From positions 1-6,994 of the forward strand of contig JBHHXG010000076.1 in assembly GCA_046756985.1 (NCBI GenBank): a stretch of 6,994 nt of DNA. The letters run 5' to 3'. Below the pieces are notes generated by a model. It made no database searches. It saw only the letters and a program-made list of their open reading frames with translations, and was not told where the DNA came from. Positions within the stretch are counted from its first letter, which is position 1, and each line of letters opens with the position of its first letter. Source of the stretch: JBHHXG01 sp046756985. Its GTDB lineage: Bacteria; Pseudomonadota; Zetaproteobacteria; Mariprofundales; Mariprofundaceae. Positions 1-5,126 of this stretch are shown here, in pieces. The translations under genes were made by a program, and so were the position numbers.

Positions 1-99
1 TTCAAGATGGCCTCGCCGATTGTGGCACGGGTTGCACAGCGCGAACTGGAAACGGATTTTGCCATCCTGAAAGATATTCTCGAAGCCGAAGAAGGCTAG
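1..99 (+). CDS. 3' end of an unidentified protein-coding gene (partial)
   Basis: Frame 1 is open from the left edge to a TAG at 97-99 and gives the last 32 residues of a protein. The tail is charged and probably helical, ending with ILEAEEG, and has no motif that identifies a family. The gene starts outside the window, so I cannot assign a function. It converges on the exonuclease gene, and the two stop codons share the palindrome CTAG at 96-99. A short AGCC/GGCT inverted repeat (84-97) followed by AGTTTT may help end transcription here, but the stem is only 4 bp and I do not call it a terminator. That the frame is real is supported by its neat end exactly at the neighbour's stop, since an accidental frame would not be expected to stop there. 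Confidence 0.6.
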   Translation, partial: FKMASPIVARVAQRELETDFAILKDILEAEEG

Positions 100-908
100 T
101 TTTCCATAGCTTCCCATGCCTGTAGAAACTGGCCCAGATGCAGGCGTGATTTCGACTCAGCCTCCAGATAGTTGCGGACACCGAGCACGGACCGGGCGTA
201 AGCGCCTTCGCTCAGCGCACCGGTAAATAGCTGCCAGCGAAGGAATAGCAGCGCGGTTGTGCATACATCGGTTTCACAGTAATTTCTGATCGCTGCAATT
301 TCACCGGATTCGTACATGTCGCGCACATCATCGCCGGCCGTATCCAGCTTGCCAGGCACGCCAAAGGCGGTGGCAACTTCATGCATCGTACAGCGGGCCG
401 ACGCTCCGTAATCAGACAGCACCTCCATCAGGTCCACGTGATAGGTATGTGAATAGCGGGCATCGTAATTGTTCCACTTGTCGCCCTCGGAAAACCAGCG
501 GGGACACGCCATGCCATGAATCATGGCCCGGTATTTGAGTACCGGCACATCGAAGCCGCGTCCATTGAAACTGACCAGTTGCGGCGCGCGTTTTTCAATC
601 AGGCCGAAAAAACCCTCCAGCAGTTCACGCTCATCACTTTTTTCACTGCCACCGCTGGCAATACGGCGAATGACCAGCTCCGTGCCCTCTTCACCGGGTT
701 CGCGCACCAGCTGGACATAGCTGATGGCGGCCACCTGATGAAAGGGTTGGCGCGGAAAATCATTCCGGCCTTCGGTTTTCTTCAGAAAATATTCACTCAA
801 GGTATCGCGGGCTTCGCTGTCAGACAACTCGAGCTGGCCCAGCAGCTGGCGTGCCGCGGCGGCATCCGGAACGGTTTCGATATCAAATACAAAGACGTCA
901 CGTCGCAT
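96..908 (-). CDS. Predicted 3'-5' exonuclease related to the PolB exonuclease domain (DEDDy type)
   Basis: A 270-residue protein of the family of stand-alone exonuclease domains resembling the proofreading domain of family B DNA polymerases. It should remove nucleotides from DNA 3' ends with two metal ions, but its cellular role is not known. Visible motifs are Exo I as DIE (D9, E11), Exo II around N115 and F119-D120 in SFNGRGFD, a further HVDL (D159), and Exo III as Y-x3-D (Y210, D214). All the acidic metal ligands appear intact. There is no polymerase domain, so it is not a truncated polymerase. I chose the ATG at 906-908. The GTG three codons upstream (915-917) lies inside the SD AGGGGTGAT (minus strand, 921-913), which is ideally spaced for the ATG. 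It lies directly downstream of murJ, whose TGA is within that SD, implying an operon with coupled translation. No functional link with MurJ is evident. Confidence 0.88.
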   Translation of the reverse strand: MRRDVFVFDIETVPDAAAARQLLGQLELSDSEARDTLSEYFLKKTEGRNDFPRQPFHQVAAISYVQLVREPGEEGTELVIRRIASGGSEKSDERELLEGFFGLIEKRAPQLVSFNGRGFDVPVLKYRAMIHGMACPRWFSEGDKWNNYDARYSHTYHVDLMEVLSDYGASARCTMHEVATAFGVPGKLDTAGDDVRDMYESGEIAAIRNYCETDVCTTALLFLRWQLFTGALSEGAYARSVLGVRNYLEAESKSRLHLGQFLQAWEAMEN

Positions 909-912
909 AGTT

Positions 913-921
913 ATCACCCCT
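913..921 (-). promoter_or_regulatory. Shine-Dalgarno of the exonuclease gene, containing the murJ stop codon
   Basis: Read on the minus strand, AGGGGTGAT resembles the extended anti-SD complement AGGAGGTGAT with one A missing. Eight bases separate the AGGGG core from the ATG at 908-906. The murJ stop TGA (916-914) is embedded in it, so ribosomes ending on murJ cover the exonuclease start site. This decides the start against the GTG at 917-915, which has no spacing from AGGG. Confidence 0.7.
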
Positions 922-2494
922 GGTCTGGCGCACTCTGGAAGCGCAGACGCTCACCAAACAGATAAGCCGAAACTGCAAATATGGCAACACCTCCCGGCAC
1001 AGCCAGGCTCAGCCACAGGATTTGCATCAGTTTGGCGTCACGTGGAAACAGCCAGAGTTCTTCCAACCCGAAAAGAAAGAGCAGCATCGGTACGCAGGCG
1101 GCGGCGGCGCGAAACATGTGCCCAAGGCTCGCAGCATCGAAGATCACACCATGCTTCCGCCTGATATGCTGTATCAGCAGTGCGACATTGATGAACGATG
1201 CCAGCGCCGTGGCCAGTGCCAGGCCGACATAGCCCAGCGGCTGCATCAGAATGATAGCTAGCACAATGTTGGCAGCCACGCTGATGGCGGCATAACGCAT
1301 CGGGCTCTTGGCGTCTTTTTCAGCATAGCAGGCGGTGGATAACACCCGCGCCCAGCAAAAGGCAATGAGCCCCAGTCCGTATGCCTGCAGAGCATGGGCA
1401 GTTGCGGTGCTGGCCTCAATCGTAAATTTGCCGTGCTCAAACAGTGTGACAATGATGGGTTCCGCCAACCACAGGATGCCGATCATGGCCGGCAGCGTAA
1501 TCCATGTCAGCCAGGCCAGCCCTTCGCGCAGGTCTTTCCTTGCCGCATCGGAGCGGTGGTGGGCCATGTGGTCGGACAGAGCGGGCAAAAGTGCTGTGCC
1601 CATAGCAATGCCGAACAGGGCCAGCGGCAACTGCACGATGCGGTCGGCATAATACAGGTACGACACCGCACCAACGGGCAGCAATGTGGCCAGTATCGTG
1701 CCAACAAGAATATTGATCTGTACGGCGGCAACGCTGACAACGGCCGGTCCGAACAGTTTCAGCGTGCGGGTAACGGCTGGCAGGCGTGGCTTCAATGTTG
1801 GTTTCGGAATCCAGCCGATACGTTTCAGGGCCGGGAACTGGATGCCAAGTTGTAGTGTGCCACCTGCCAGCACACCGATGGCCAGTGCCAGCGCTGGGTT
1901 TTCAAATGATGGCGCCAGCACCAGTGCGGCAATAATCAGCGCAATATTAAGCAACGCCGGGCTGGCCGCTGCCACGGAGAACTTGCGGTAGGCGTTTAAT
2001 ACGGCCCAGGACATGGCGGCCAGTGAGATCATGGCCAGATATGGAAACATCCAGCGGGCCAGCAGCAGCGCTTGCTGCCAGCGGTCTGGTTCATCATGGA
2101 AACCGGGTGCAAACACCAACAGCAGCCAGGGCATGAAAATCATGCCGAGCACTGTGAAAAGCAGCAGCGCTGCCAGCAACAGGCCGGCCAGAGCATTTAA
2201 GAATGCATGTGCATCTTCTTCATGCGCTTTTCGTTCCTCGGCCAGTACCGGCACAAGGGCGACGGTAAGCGTGCCTTCGGCAAACATGCGGCGGAAAAAA
2301 TTGGGTATTTTAAAAGCGACAAAAAAGGCGTCGGCCAATGGCCCCGCGCCAAGCACCCGCGCCAGCAGCACATCGCGTACAAAGCCGAGAACGCGTGATA
2401 CGAGTGTCCAACTGCCAACTGTTGAAGCAGTACGGATCAGTCCTGCGGACGATTCGGCCTGCTTGTGATTTGACTTGTGCTCCGCCATGCTCAT
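914..2494 (-). CDS. murJ: Lipid II flippase MurJ
   Basis: A 526-residue polytopic membrane protein of the MviN/MurJ (MOP exporter) superfamily, which moves the peptidoglycan precursor lipid II across the cytoplasmic membrane. Length fits the family (about 510-525), as does the run of hydrophobic segments consistent with 14 helices. The N-terminal signature SRVLGFVRD (33-41), then ADAFFVAFKIPN (54-65) and RRMFAEG (68-74), carries R34, R40, D55 and R68. These align with E. coli R18, R24, D39 and R52, residues known to matter for flipping. YYADR ends at about R285, matching E. coli R270. The open frame extends a further 197 codons upstream, but that part runs antisense through rpsU and has no family similarity. 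The ATG at 2494-2492 follows AAAGGG (2509-2504) at 9 nt and is chosen; the ATG two codons later (2488) is possible. It is divergent from rpsU and followed directly by the exonuclease gene. murJ is usually essential. Confidence 0.96.
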   Translation of the reverse strand: MSMAEHKSNHKQAESSAGLIRTASTVGSWTLVSRVLGFVRDVLLARVLGAGPLADAFFVAFKIPNFFRRMFAEGTLTVALVPVLAEERKAHEEDAHAFLNALAGLLLAALLLFTVLGMIFMPWLLLVFAPGFHDEPDRWQQALLLARWMFPYLAMISLAAMSWAVLNAYRKFSVAAASPALLNIALIIAALVLAPSFENPALALAIGVLAGGTLQLGIQFPALKRIGWIPKPTLKPRLPAVTRTLKLFGPAVVSVAAVQINILVGTILATLLPVGAVSYLYYADRIVQLPLALFGIAMGTALLPALSDHMAHHRSDAARKDLREGLAWLTWITLPAMIGILWLAEPIIVTLFEHGKFTIEASTATAHALQAYGLGLIAFCWARVLSTACYAEKDAKSPMRYAAISVAANIVLAIILMQPLGYVGLALATALASFINVALLIQHIRRKHGVIFDAASLGHMFRAAAACVPMLLFLFGLEELWLFPRDAKLMQILWLSLAVPGGVAIFAVSAYLFGERLRFQSAPDQG

Positions 2495-2497
2495 AAT
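2470..2497 (+). promoter_or_regulatory. Candidate sigma-70 promoter for the rpsU operon
   Basis: TTGACT (2470-2475) and CATAAT (2492-2497) each match five of six consensus bases (TTGACA, TATAAT) and are separated by 16 bp. Transcription would start near 2504, giving an rpsU leader of about 105 nt. The -10 overlaps the murJ start codon on the other strand. This is the best promoter-like match I found between the two divergent genes; it is inferred from sequence only. Confidence 0.5.
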
Positions 2498-2528
2498 CCG
2501 CTGCCCTTTTAGCCCTCCGGCGATTGTT

Positions 2529-2554
2529 TGCATGTGAGCATAGCGGAGCATGCA
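2529..2554 (+). other. Inverted repeat in the rpsU leader (upper hairpin)
   Basis: TGCATG (2529-2534) and CATGCA (2549-2554) can pair across a 14-nt loop. The same stretch holds a direct repeat of GAGCAT at 2536-2541 and 2546-2551, exactly 10 bp apart, about one helical turn. It could be an RNA hairpin in the leader or a DNA operator between the divergent genes. The stem is short, so this is weak evidence. Confidence 0.25.
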
Positions 2555-2574
2555 TAAACTGGAAGGATGATTTT

Positions 2575-2591
2575 TTTGGATTGCGTCCAAA
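2575..2591 (+). promoter_or_regulatory. Hairpin abutting the rpsU ribosome-binding site
   Basis: TTTGGA (2575-2580) and TCCAAA (2586-2591) form a 6-bp stem with the loop TTGCG. The last stem base is the first A of the rpsU SD. The U tract before the stem (2571-2577) could continue pairing through G-U pairs with G2592 and G2593, hiding part of the SD. It therefore sits where a translational operator for bS21 would be expected. No protein-binding evidence exists here; function is inferred from position. Confidence 0.35.
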
Positions 2592-2600
2592 GGTGGTGAT
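2591..2600 (+). promoter_or_regulatory. Strong extended Shine-Dalgarno of rpsU
   Basis: AGGTGGTGAT differs from the full anti-SD complement AGGAGGTGAT at a single base and lies 8 nt before the rpsU ATG. It is the strongest SD in the plus-strand cluster, in keeping with a ribosomal protein needed in large amounts, and contrasts with the poor SD of dnaG. Confidence 0.75.
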
Positions 2601-2608
2601 GTTTTTAT

Positions 2609-2824
2609 ATGCCAGGTATTAGAGTAAATCCTGAAGAGCCGATTGAAATCGCGCTGAAGCGGTTCCGCAAGCAGGTTGAGCGGGCCGGTGTCATCAGCGA
2701 ATGTCGCCGCCGCGAGGCCTATGAGAAGCCTTCCGTTGCACATAAGCGCAAGGCTGCTGCAGCACGCAAGCGCCTGATGAAGCGCCTGCGCCGCATGCGT
2801 ATGCGCGAATCCCGCGATTATTAG
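2609..2824 (+). CDS. rpsU: Small ribosomal subunit protein bS21
   Basis: A 71-residue, strongly basic protein, the same length as E. coli bS21. It binds the 30S subunit near the anti-SD end of 16S rRNA and helps in translation initiation. Family features are the N-terminal VNPEEPIEIALKRFRKQVER stretch (6-25), the central SECRRREAYEKPS (30-42) and the Arg/Lys-rich C-terminal helix (about 45-71). It is the first gene of the macromolecular-synthesis cluster, with yqeY, dnaG and rpoD following on the same strand. A strong terminator immediately downstream should make rpsU mRNA more abundant than the distal messages. The leader of about 105 nt carries a hairpin touching the SD, so autoregulation is possible. 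The divergent neighbour is murJ. Confidence 0.97.
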   Translation: MPGIRVNPEEPIEIALKRFRKQVERAGVISECRRREAYEKPSVAHKRKAAAARKRLMKRLRRMRMRESRDY

Positions 2825-2842
2825 GCTGGAGAATATTGAATT

Positions 2843-2870
2843 ATGCCGGGCCTTTGTGCCCGGCATTTTT
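2843..2870 (+). terminator. Intrinsic terminator/attenuator between rpsU and yqeY
   Basis: Perfect 9-bp arms ATGCCGGGC (2843-2851) and GCCCGGCAT (2858-2866), loop CTTTGT, then a T run ending at 2870. It begins 18 bases after the rpsU stop and ends 20 bases before the yqeY start. The E. coli operon has a partial terminator in the equivalent place between rpsU and dnaG. Here it would likewise let some polymerase through to dnaG and rpoD; the read-through is inferred, because I see no clear promoter between it and yqeY. Confidence 0.88.
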
Positions 2871-2890
2871 CGTTGTAATGAGGTGCAATG

Positions 2891-3337
2891 ATGCTGATTG
2901 AGAAAATTACCGACGATATGAAAGCGGCTATGAAAGCAGGCGACAAGGCAAGGCTGGGTGCAATCCGCATGCTCAGAGCCGCGATAAAGGATAAGGAAAT
3001 CGAAGCAGGACATCCACTGGAGGAGAATGAAGTGCTGGCGGTGCTGGCCAAGCTGGTTAAACAGCGCAAAGACTCTGCTACGCAATATGCCGATGCCGGA
3101 CGTGCCGATCTTGAGGCCAGCGAACTGGCCGAAGTAGAGATTTTCCAGGCTTATCTGCCTGAGCAGCTTTCAGAAGACGAGATTGCCACCATCATCGAAA
3201 AGGCAGTGACCGAAACCGGTGCTTCCAGCATGCGTGATATGGGCAAAGTGATGGCAGCCGTGAAAGCCGAGGCAGAAGGCCGGGCGGATATGGGCAGGCT
3301 TTCAGGCTTGGTAAAGGCCCGTTTGCAAAACGGATGA
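2891..3337 (+). CDS. yqeY: GatB/YqeY domain protein
   Basis: A 148-residue, probably all-helical soluble protein of the YqeY family, resembling the C-terminal tRNA-interacting domain of the GatB subunit of Asp/Glu-tRNA amidotransferase but lacking the catalytic parts. Its exact role is unknown; it may bind tRNA or another RNA. Family marks are the N-terminal LIEKITDDMKAAMKAGDK, the LRAAIKDKEIE segment, the QAYLPEQLSEDEI hinge (about 95-107) and the C-terminal MGKVMAAVK ... GRADMGRLSGLVKARL. Two adjacent ATGs (2888 and 2891) follow GAGGTG (2880-2885). I chose the second because the first is only 2 nt from it, and homologues typically begin one residue before LIEKI. A yqeY between rpsU and dnaG is common in proteobacteria such as Pseudomonas, so its presence is expected. 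Expression probably depends on read-through of the upstream terminator. Confidence 0.93.
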   Translation: MLIEKITDDMKAAMKAGDKARLGAIRMLRAAIKDKEIEAGHPLEENEVLAVLAKLVKQRKDSATQYADAGRADLEASELAEVEIFQAYLPEQLSEDEIATIIEKAVTETGASSMRDMGKVMAAVKAEAEGRADMGRLSGLVKARLQNG

Positions 3338-3355
3338 TGCGCACCTTGCGCATCA
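3335..3355 (+). other. Hairpin covering the yqeY stop codon, before dnaG
   Basis: The 8-bp perfect arms TGATGCGC (3335-3342) and GCGCATCA (3348-3355) flank the loop ACCTT, and the yqeY TGA forms the base of the stem. No T run follows, so it is not an intrinsic terminator. It could protect the 3' end of the rpsU-yqeY message or mark an RNA processing site upstream of dnaG; both are inference. Confidence 0.45.
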
Positions 3356-3380
3356 CGCCATAGCGCACTACATAAAGAAC

Positions 3381-5123
3381 ATGGCTCACTTTCCCCCGTC
3401 ATTTCTGGATGAGGTACTGTCGCGCACGGATATTGTTGAGATCATATCCATGCATGTCGAGTTGAAGAAATCCGGCTCGAACCTGATGGGATTGTGTCCT
3501 TTCCATCATGAAAAAAGCCCGTCCTTTTCGGTTTCTCCTGACAAACAACTCTATTATTGCTTTGGCTGTGGCAAAGGCGGCGGCGCATTCCAGTTCCTGA
3601 TGGAGCATGACAGCTATTCATTTCCCGAAGCGGTCGAATATCTGGCCGAAAAGGCCGGGCTGGAAGTGCCGCGTGATACAGAAGGTCGGACTGGCGATGA
3701 TGCGCGTCATGCGCAGGCGCTTGAAATGCTTGCCAAGACGGCTGATATCTTCGCCCGCAAACTGGCATCCGAACAAGGGAAGGGTGCCCGTGAATATCTG
3801 AACAGGCGCGGCCTGCCCGAGCAGATTGTTCGCAACTACAAGCTAGGCTTCGCTCCAGCTGGTTACGGTTTTATGCAACAATGTTTTGGTGACGATGCAC
3901 GCATGCTGGCGCAGCTTGAATTTGTAGGCCTGTTGTTCAAAAATGACCATGGTGGCTATGGCGACCGTTTCCGCGGGCGGCTGATCTTCCCGATCAAGGA
4001 CCGGCGCGGCAAGGTGGTTGGTTTTGGCGGGCGTATACTGGGTCAGGGCGAGCCCAAATACCTGAATTCGCCGGAAACGCCCTATTTTCATAAATCTGAA
4101 TTGCTGTATGGCCTTTCCGATCATCGTGAGCATATCCGAAAAAGAAAGCTGCTGATTGTGGTTGAAGGCTATATGGATGTGCTGGCGCTGGCCGCGCATG
4201 ATTTTCCGGTGGGGCTGGCACCACTTGGAACAGCCATCGGTGAACGGCAGGTGCGTGAAATTCTGCGGCTTAATGATGCGCCGATATTCTGCTTTGATGG
4301 CGACAGGGCCGGGCGACAGGCGGCCTGGCGCGCATTGGAACGCATGCTGCCAGTGCTGGCCGCTGAGCATTCCCCGAAGTTTTTGTATCTACCCGAAGGA
4401 GAAGACCCGGATTCGCTGCTGGCCAGGGAGGGAGGTAAGGCCTTTGGTGCGCGCCTGGATACCGATGCCCAGCCTGTTCTGGAAGCATGGCTGGCGGGCC
4501 TGAAGCTGTTGGCAGGGCAAGGAGCGGAAGGCCGTGCACGTATGGCCAAGAAAGCAGATGCCATGCTGGCGCAGATGCAGGATAAATATCTCAGGCAGGC
4601 CTGGCGGCAGGAGGTTGAGCAGGCAACCGGCATACGCCTGCAACGGGGCCACAGGCAGCGCCACGCCGTCCCCGCTGGCGGAAAGGGCCCCCAGATGCTA
4701 AAACTAAATGAGATCGAGGAGAAATTTCTGGCCGGGCTTATCCAGAAACCCCCACGATTGAAGAAATTGCCGGAGGATGCCAGAGAGTTTTTTCTTGACG
4801 ATGAAGGGTTAAATCGGATATACACCCGCGCCCTTTTGATGATGGCAGATGCTGAAGAGGATCAGGGCATCCATATCGCTAGGCAACTGATGCAGGAATT
4901 TCCCGATGATCCAAGGATTCCTCGCTGGGTAAATCAGGCAACTGTTCAGGATCAGGAATTTGCAAGTCTGCTGCTGGACATGCAGTCGAACTACATCCGC
5001 CGTTGCCAGAAAAAGGGTGGTTATAGTCTGGAAGAATCGGTGCGGTTCCAGAACAGGCTTGAAGAACTTAAGCAGAAACAGAACGAGATGAAAGAAGCGA
5101 TCAATAACACAACAGGGGCGTAG
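3381..5123 (+). CDS. dnaG: DNA primase DnaG
   Basis: A 580-residue primase (E. coli 581) that makes RNA primers at the replication fork with DnaB helicase. The N-terminal zinc ribbon is C39-x2-H42-x17-C60-x2-C63 (CPFH ... CFGC), one residue off E. coli C40/H43/C61/C64. The RNA polymerase core includes KYLNSPETPYFHK (226-238). The TOPRIM fold has VEGYMDV with E262, the LGTA loop (282-285), FDGDRAG with D306 and D308, and EDPDS with D342 and D344, all matching the E. coli metal-binding acids. Residues from about 440 form the helicase-binding domain, less conserved as usual. All key residues are present. The only SD candidate before the ATG is AAAGA, weak and close, behind a hairpin, suggesting low expression as in E. 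coli. The stop TAG is followed in frame by TGA and then the rpoD ATG. Confidence 0.97.
   Translation: MAHFPPSFLDEVLSRTDIVEIISMHVELKKSGSNLMGLCPFHHEKSPSFSVSPDKQLYYCFGCGKGGGAFQFLMEHDSYSFPEAVEYLAEKAGLEVPRDTEGRTGDDARHAQALEMLAKTADIFARKLASEQGKGAREYLNRRGLPEQIVRNYKLGFAPAGYGFMQQCFGDDARMLAQLEFVGLLFKNDHGGYGDRFRGRLIFPIKDRRGKVVGFGGRILGQGEPKYLNSPETPYFHKSELLYGLSDHREHIRKRKLLIVVEGYMDVLALAAHDFPVGLAPLGTAIGERQVREILRLNDAPIFCFDGDRAGRQAAWRALERMLPVLAAEHSPKFLYLPEGEDPDSLLAREGGKAFGARLDTDAQPVLEAWLAGLKLLAGQGAEGRARMAKKADAMLAQMQDKYLRQAWRQEVEQATGIRLQRGHRQRHAVPAGGKGPQMLKLNEIEEKFLAGLIQKPPRLKKLPEDAREFFLDDEGLNRIYTRALLMMADAEEDQGIHIARQLMQEFPDDPRIPRWVNQATVQDQEFASLLLDMQSNYIRRCQKKGGYSLEESVRFQNRLEELKQKQNEMKEAINNTTGA
4795..4824 (+). 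promoter_or_regulatory. Candidate internal promoter for rpoD inside dnaG
   Basis: TTGACG (4795-4800, five of six consensus) and TATACA (4819-4824, four of six) lie 18 bp apart, about 300 bp before the rpoD start. E. coli also has rpoD promoters inside dnaG, so the place is plausible, but this match is imperfect and chance matches are common in coding DNA. Confidence 0.25.
5114..5118 (+). promoter_or_regulatory. Shine-Dalgarno of rpoD inside the end of dnaG
   Basis: AGGGG lies 8 nt before the rpoD ATG and within the last codons of dnaG. The junction reads TAG-TGA-ATG, with rpoD in the same frame as dnaG. This SD is better than the one in front of dnaG, so rpoD can be translated more efficiently from the same message. 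Confidence 0.6.
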
Positions 5124-5126
5124 TGA

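Noticed and set aside
84..103. AGCC/GGCT stem followed by AGTTTT as a terminator for the left-edge gene
   Set aside because: A 4-bp stem and a short T run are too weak to separate from chance.
2528..2558. Second rpsU promoter TTGCAT-19-CATAAA
   Set aside because: Its -35 matches only three of six bases and the spacing is long; the upstream TTGACT-16-CATAAT is clearly better.
2537..2564. murJ promoter TTCCAG-16-TATGCT on the minus strand
   Set aside because: The -35 matches only two consensus bases. murJ needs a promoter in or near 2510-2608, but I could not identify one reliably.
2495..3085. Minus-strand open frame extending murJ by 197 codons upstream
   Set aside because: It runs antisense through rpsU, the terminator and the start of yqeY, has no MurJ similarity, and the proper MurJ N-terminal signature begins shortly after the ATG at 2494, which has an SD.
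4169..4825. 218-codon minus-strand open frame opposite dnaG
   Set aside because: It is rich in Ser, Arg and Ala with no recognisable domain and is fully antisense to the TOPRIM and C-terminal parts of DnaG. It is a shadow frame.
3381..5126. Heat-shock (sigma-32) promoter for rpoD inside dnaG, as in E. coli
   Set aside because: Several CTTGAA-like sequences occur, but none I checked has a CCCCAT-type -10 at the right distance.
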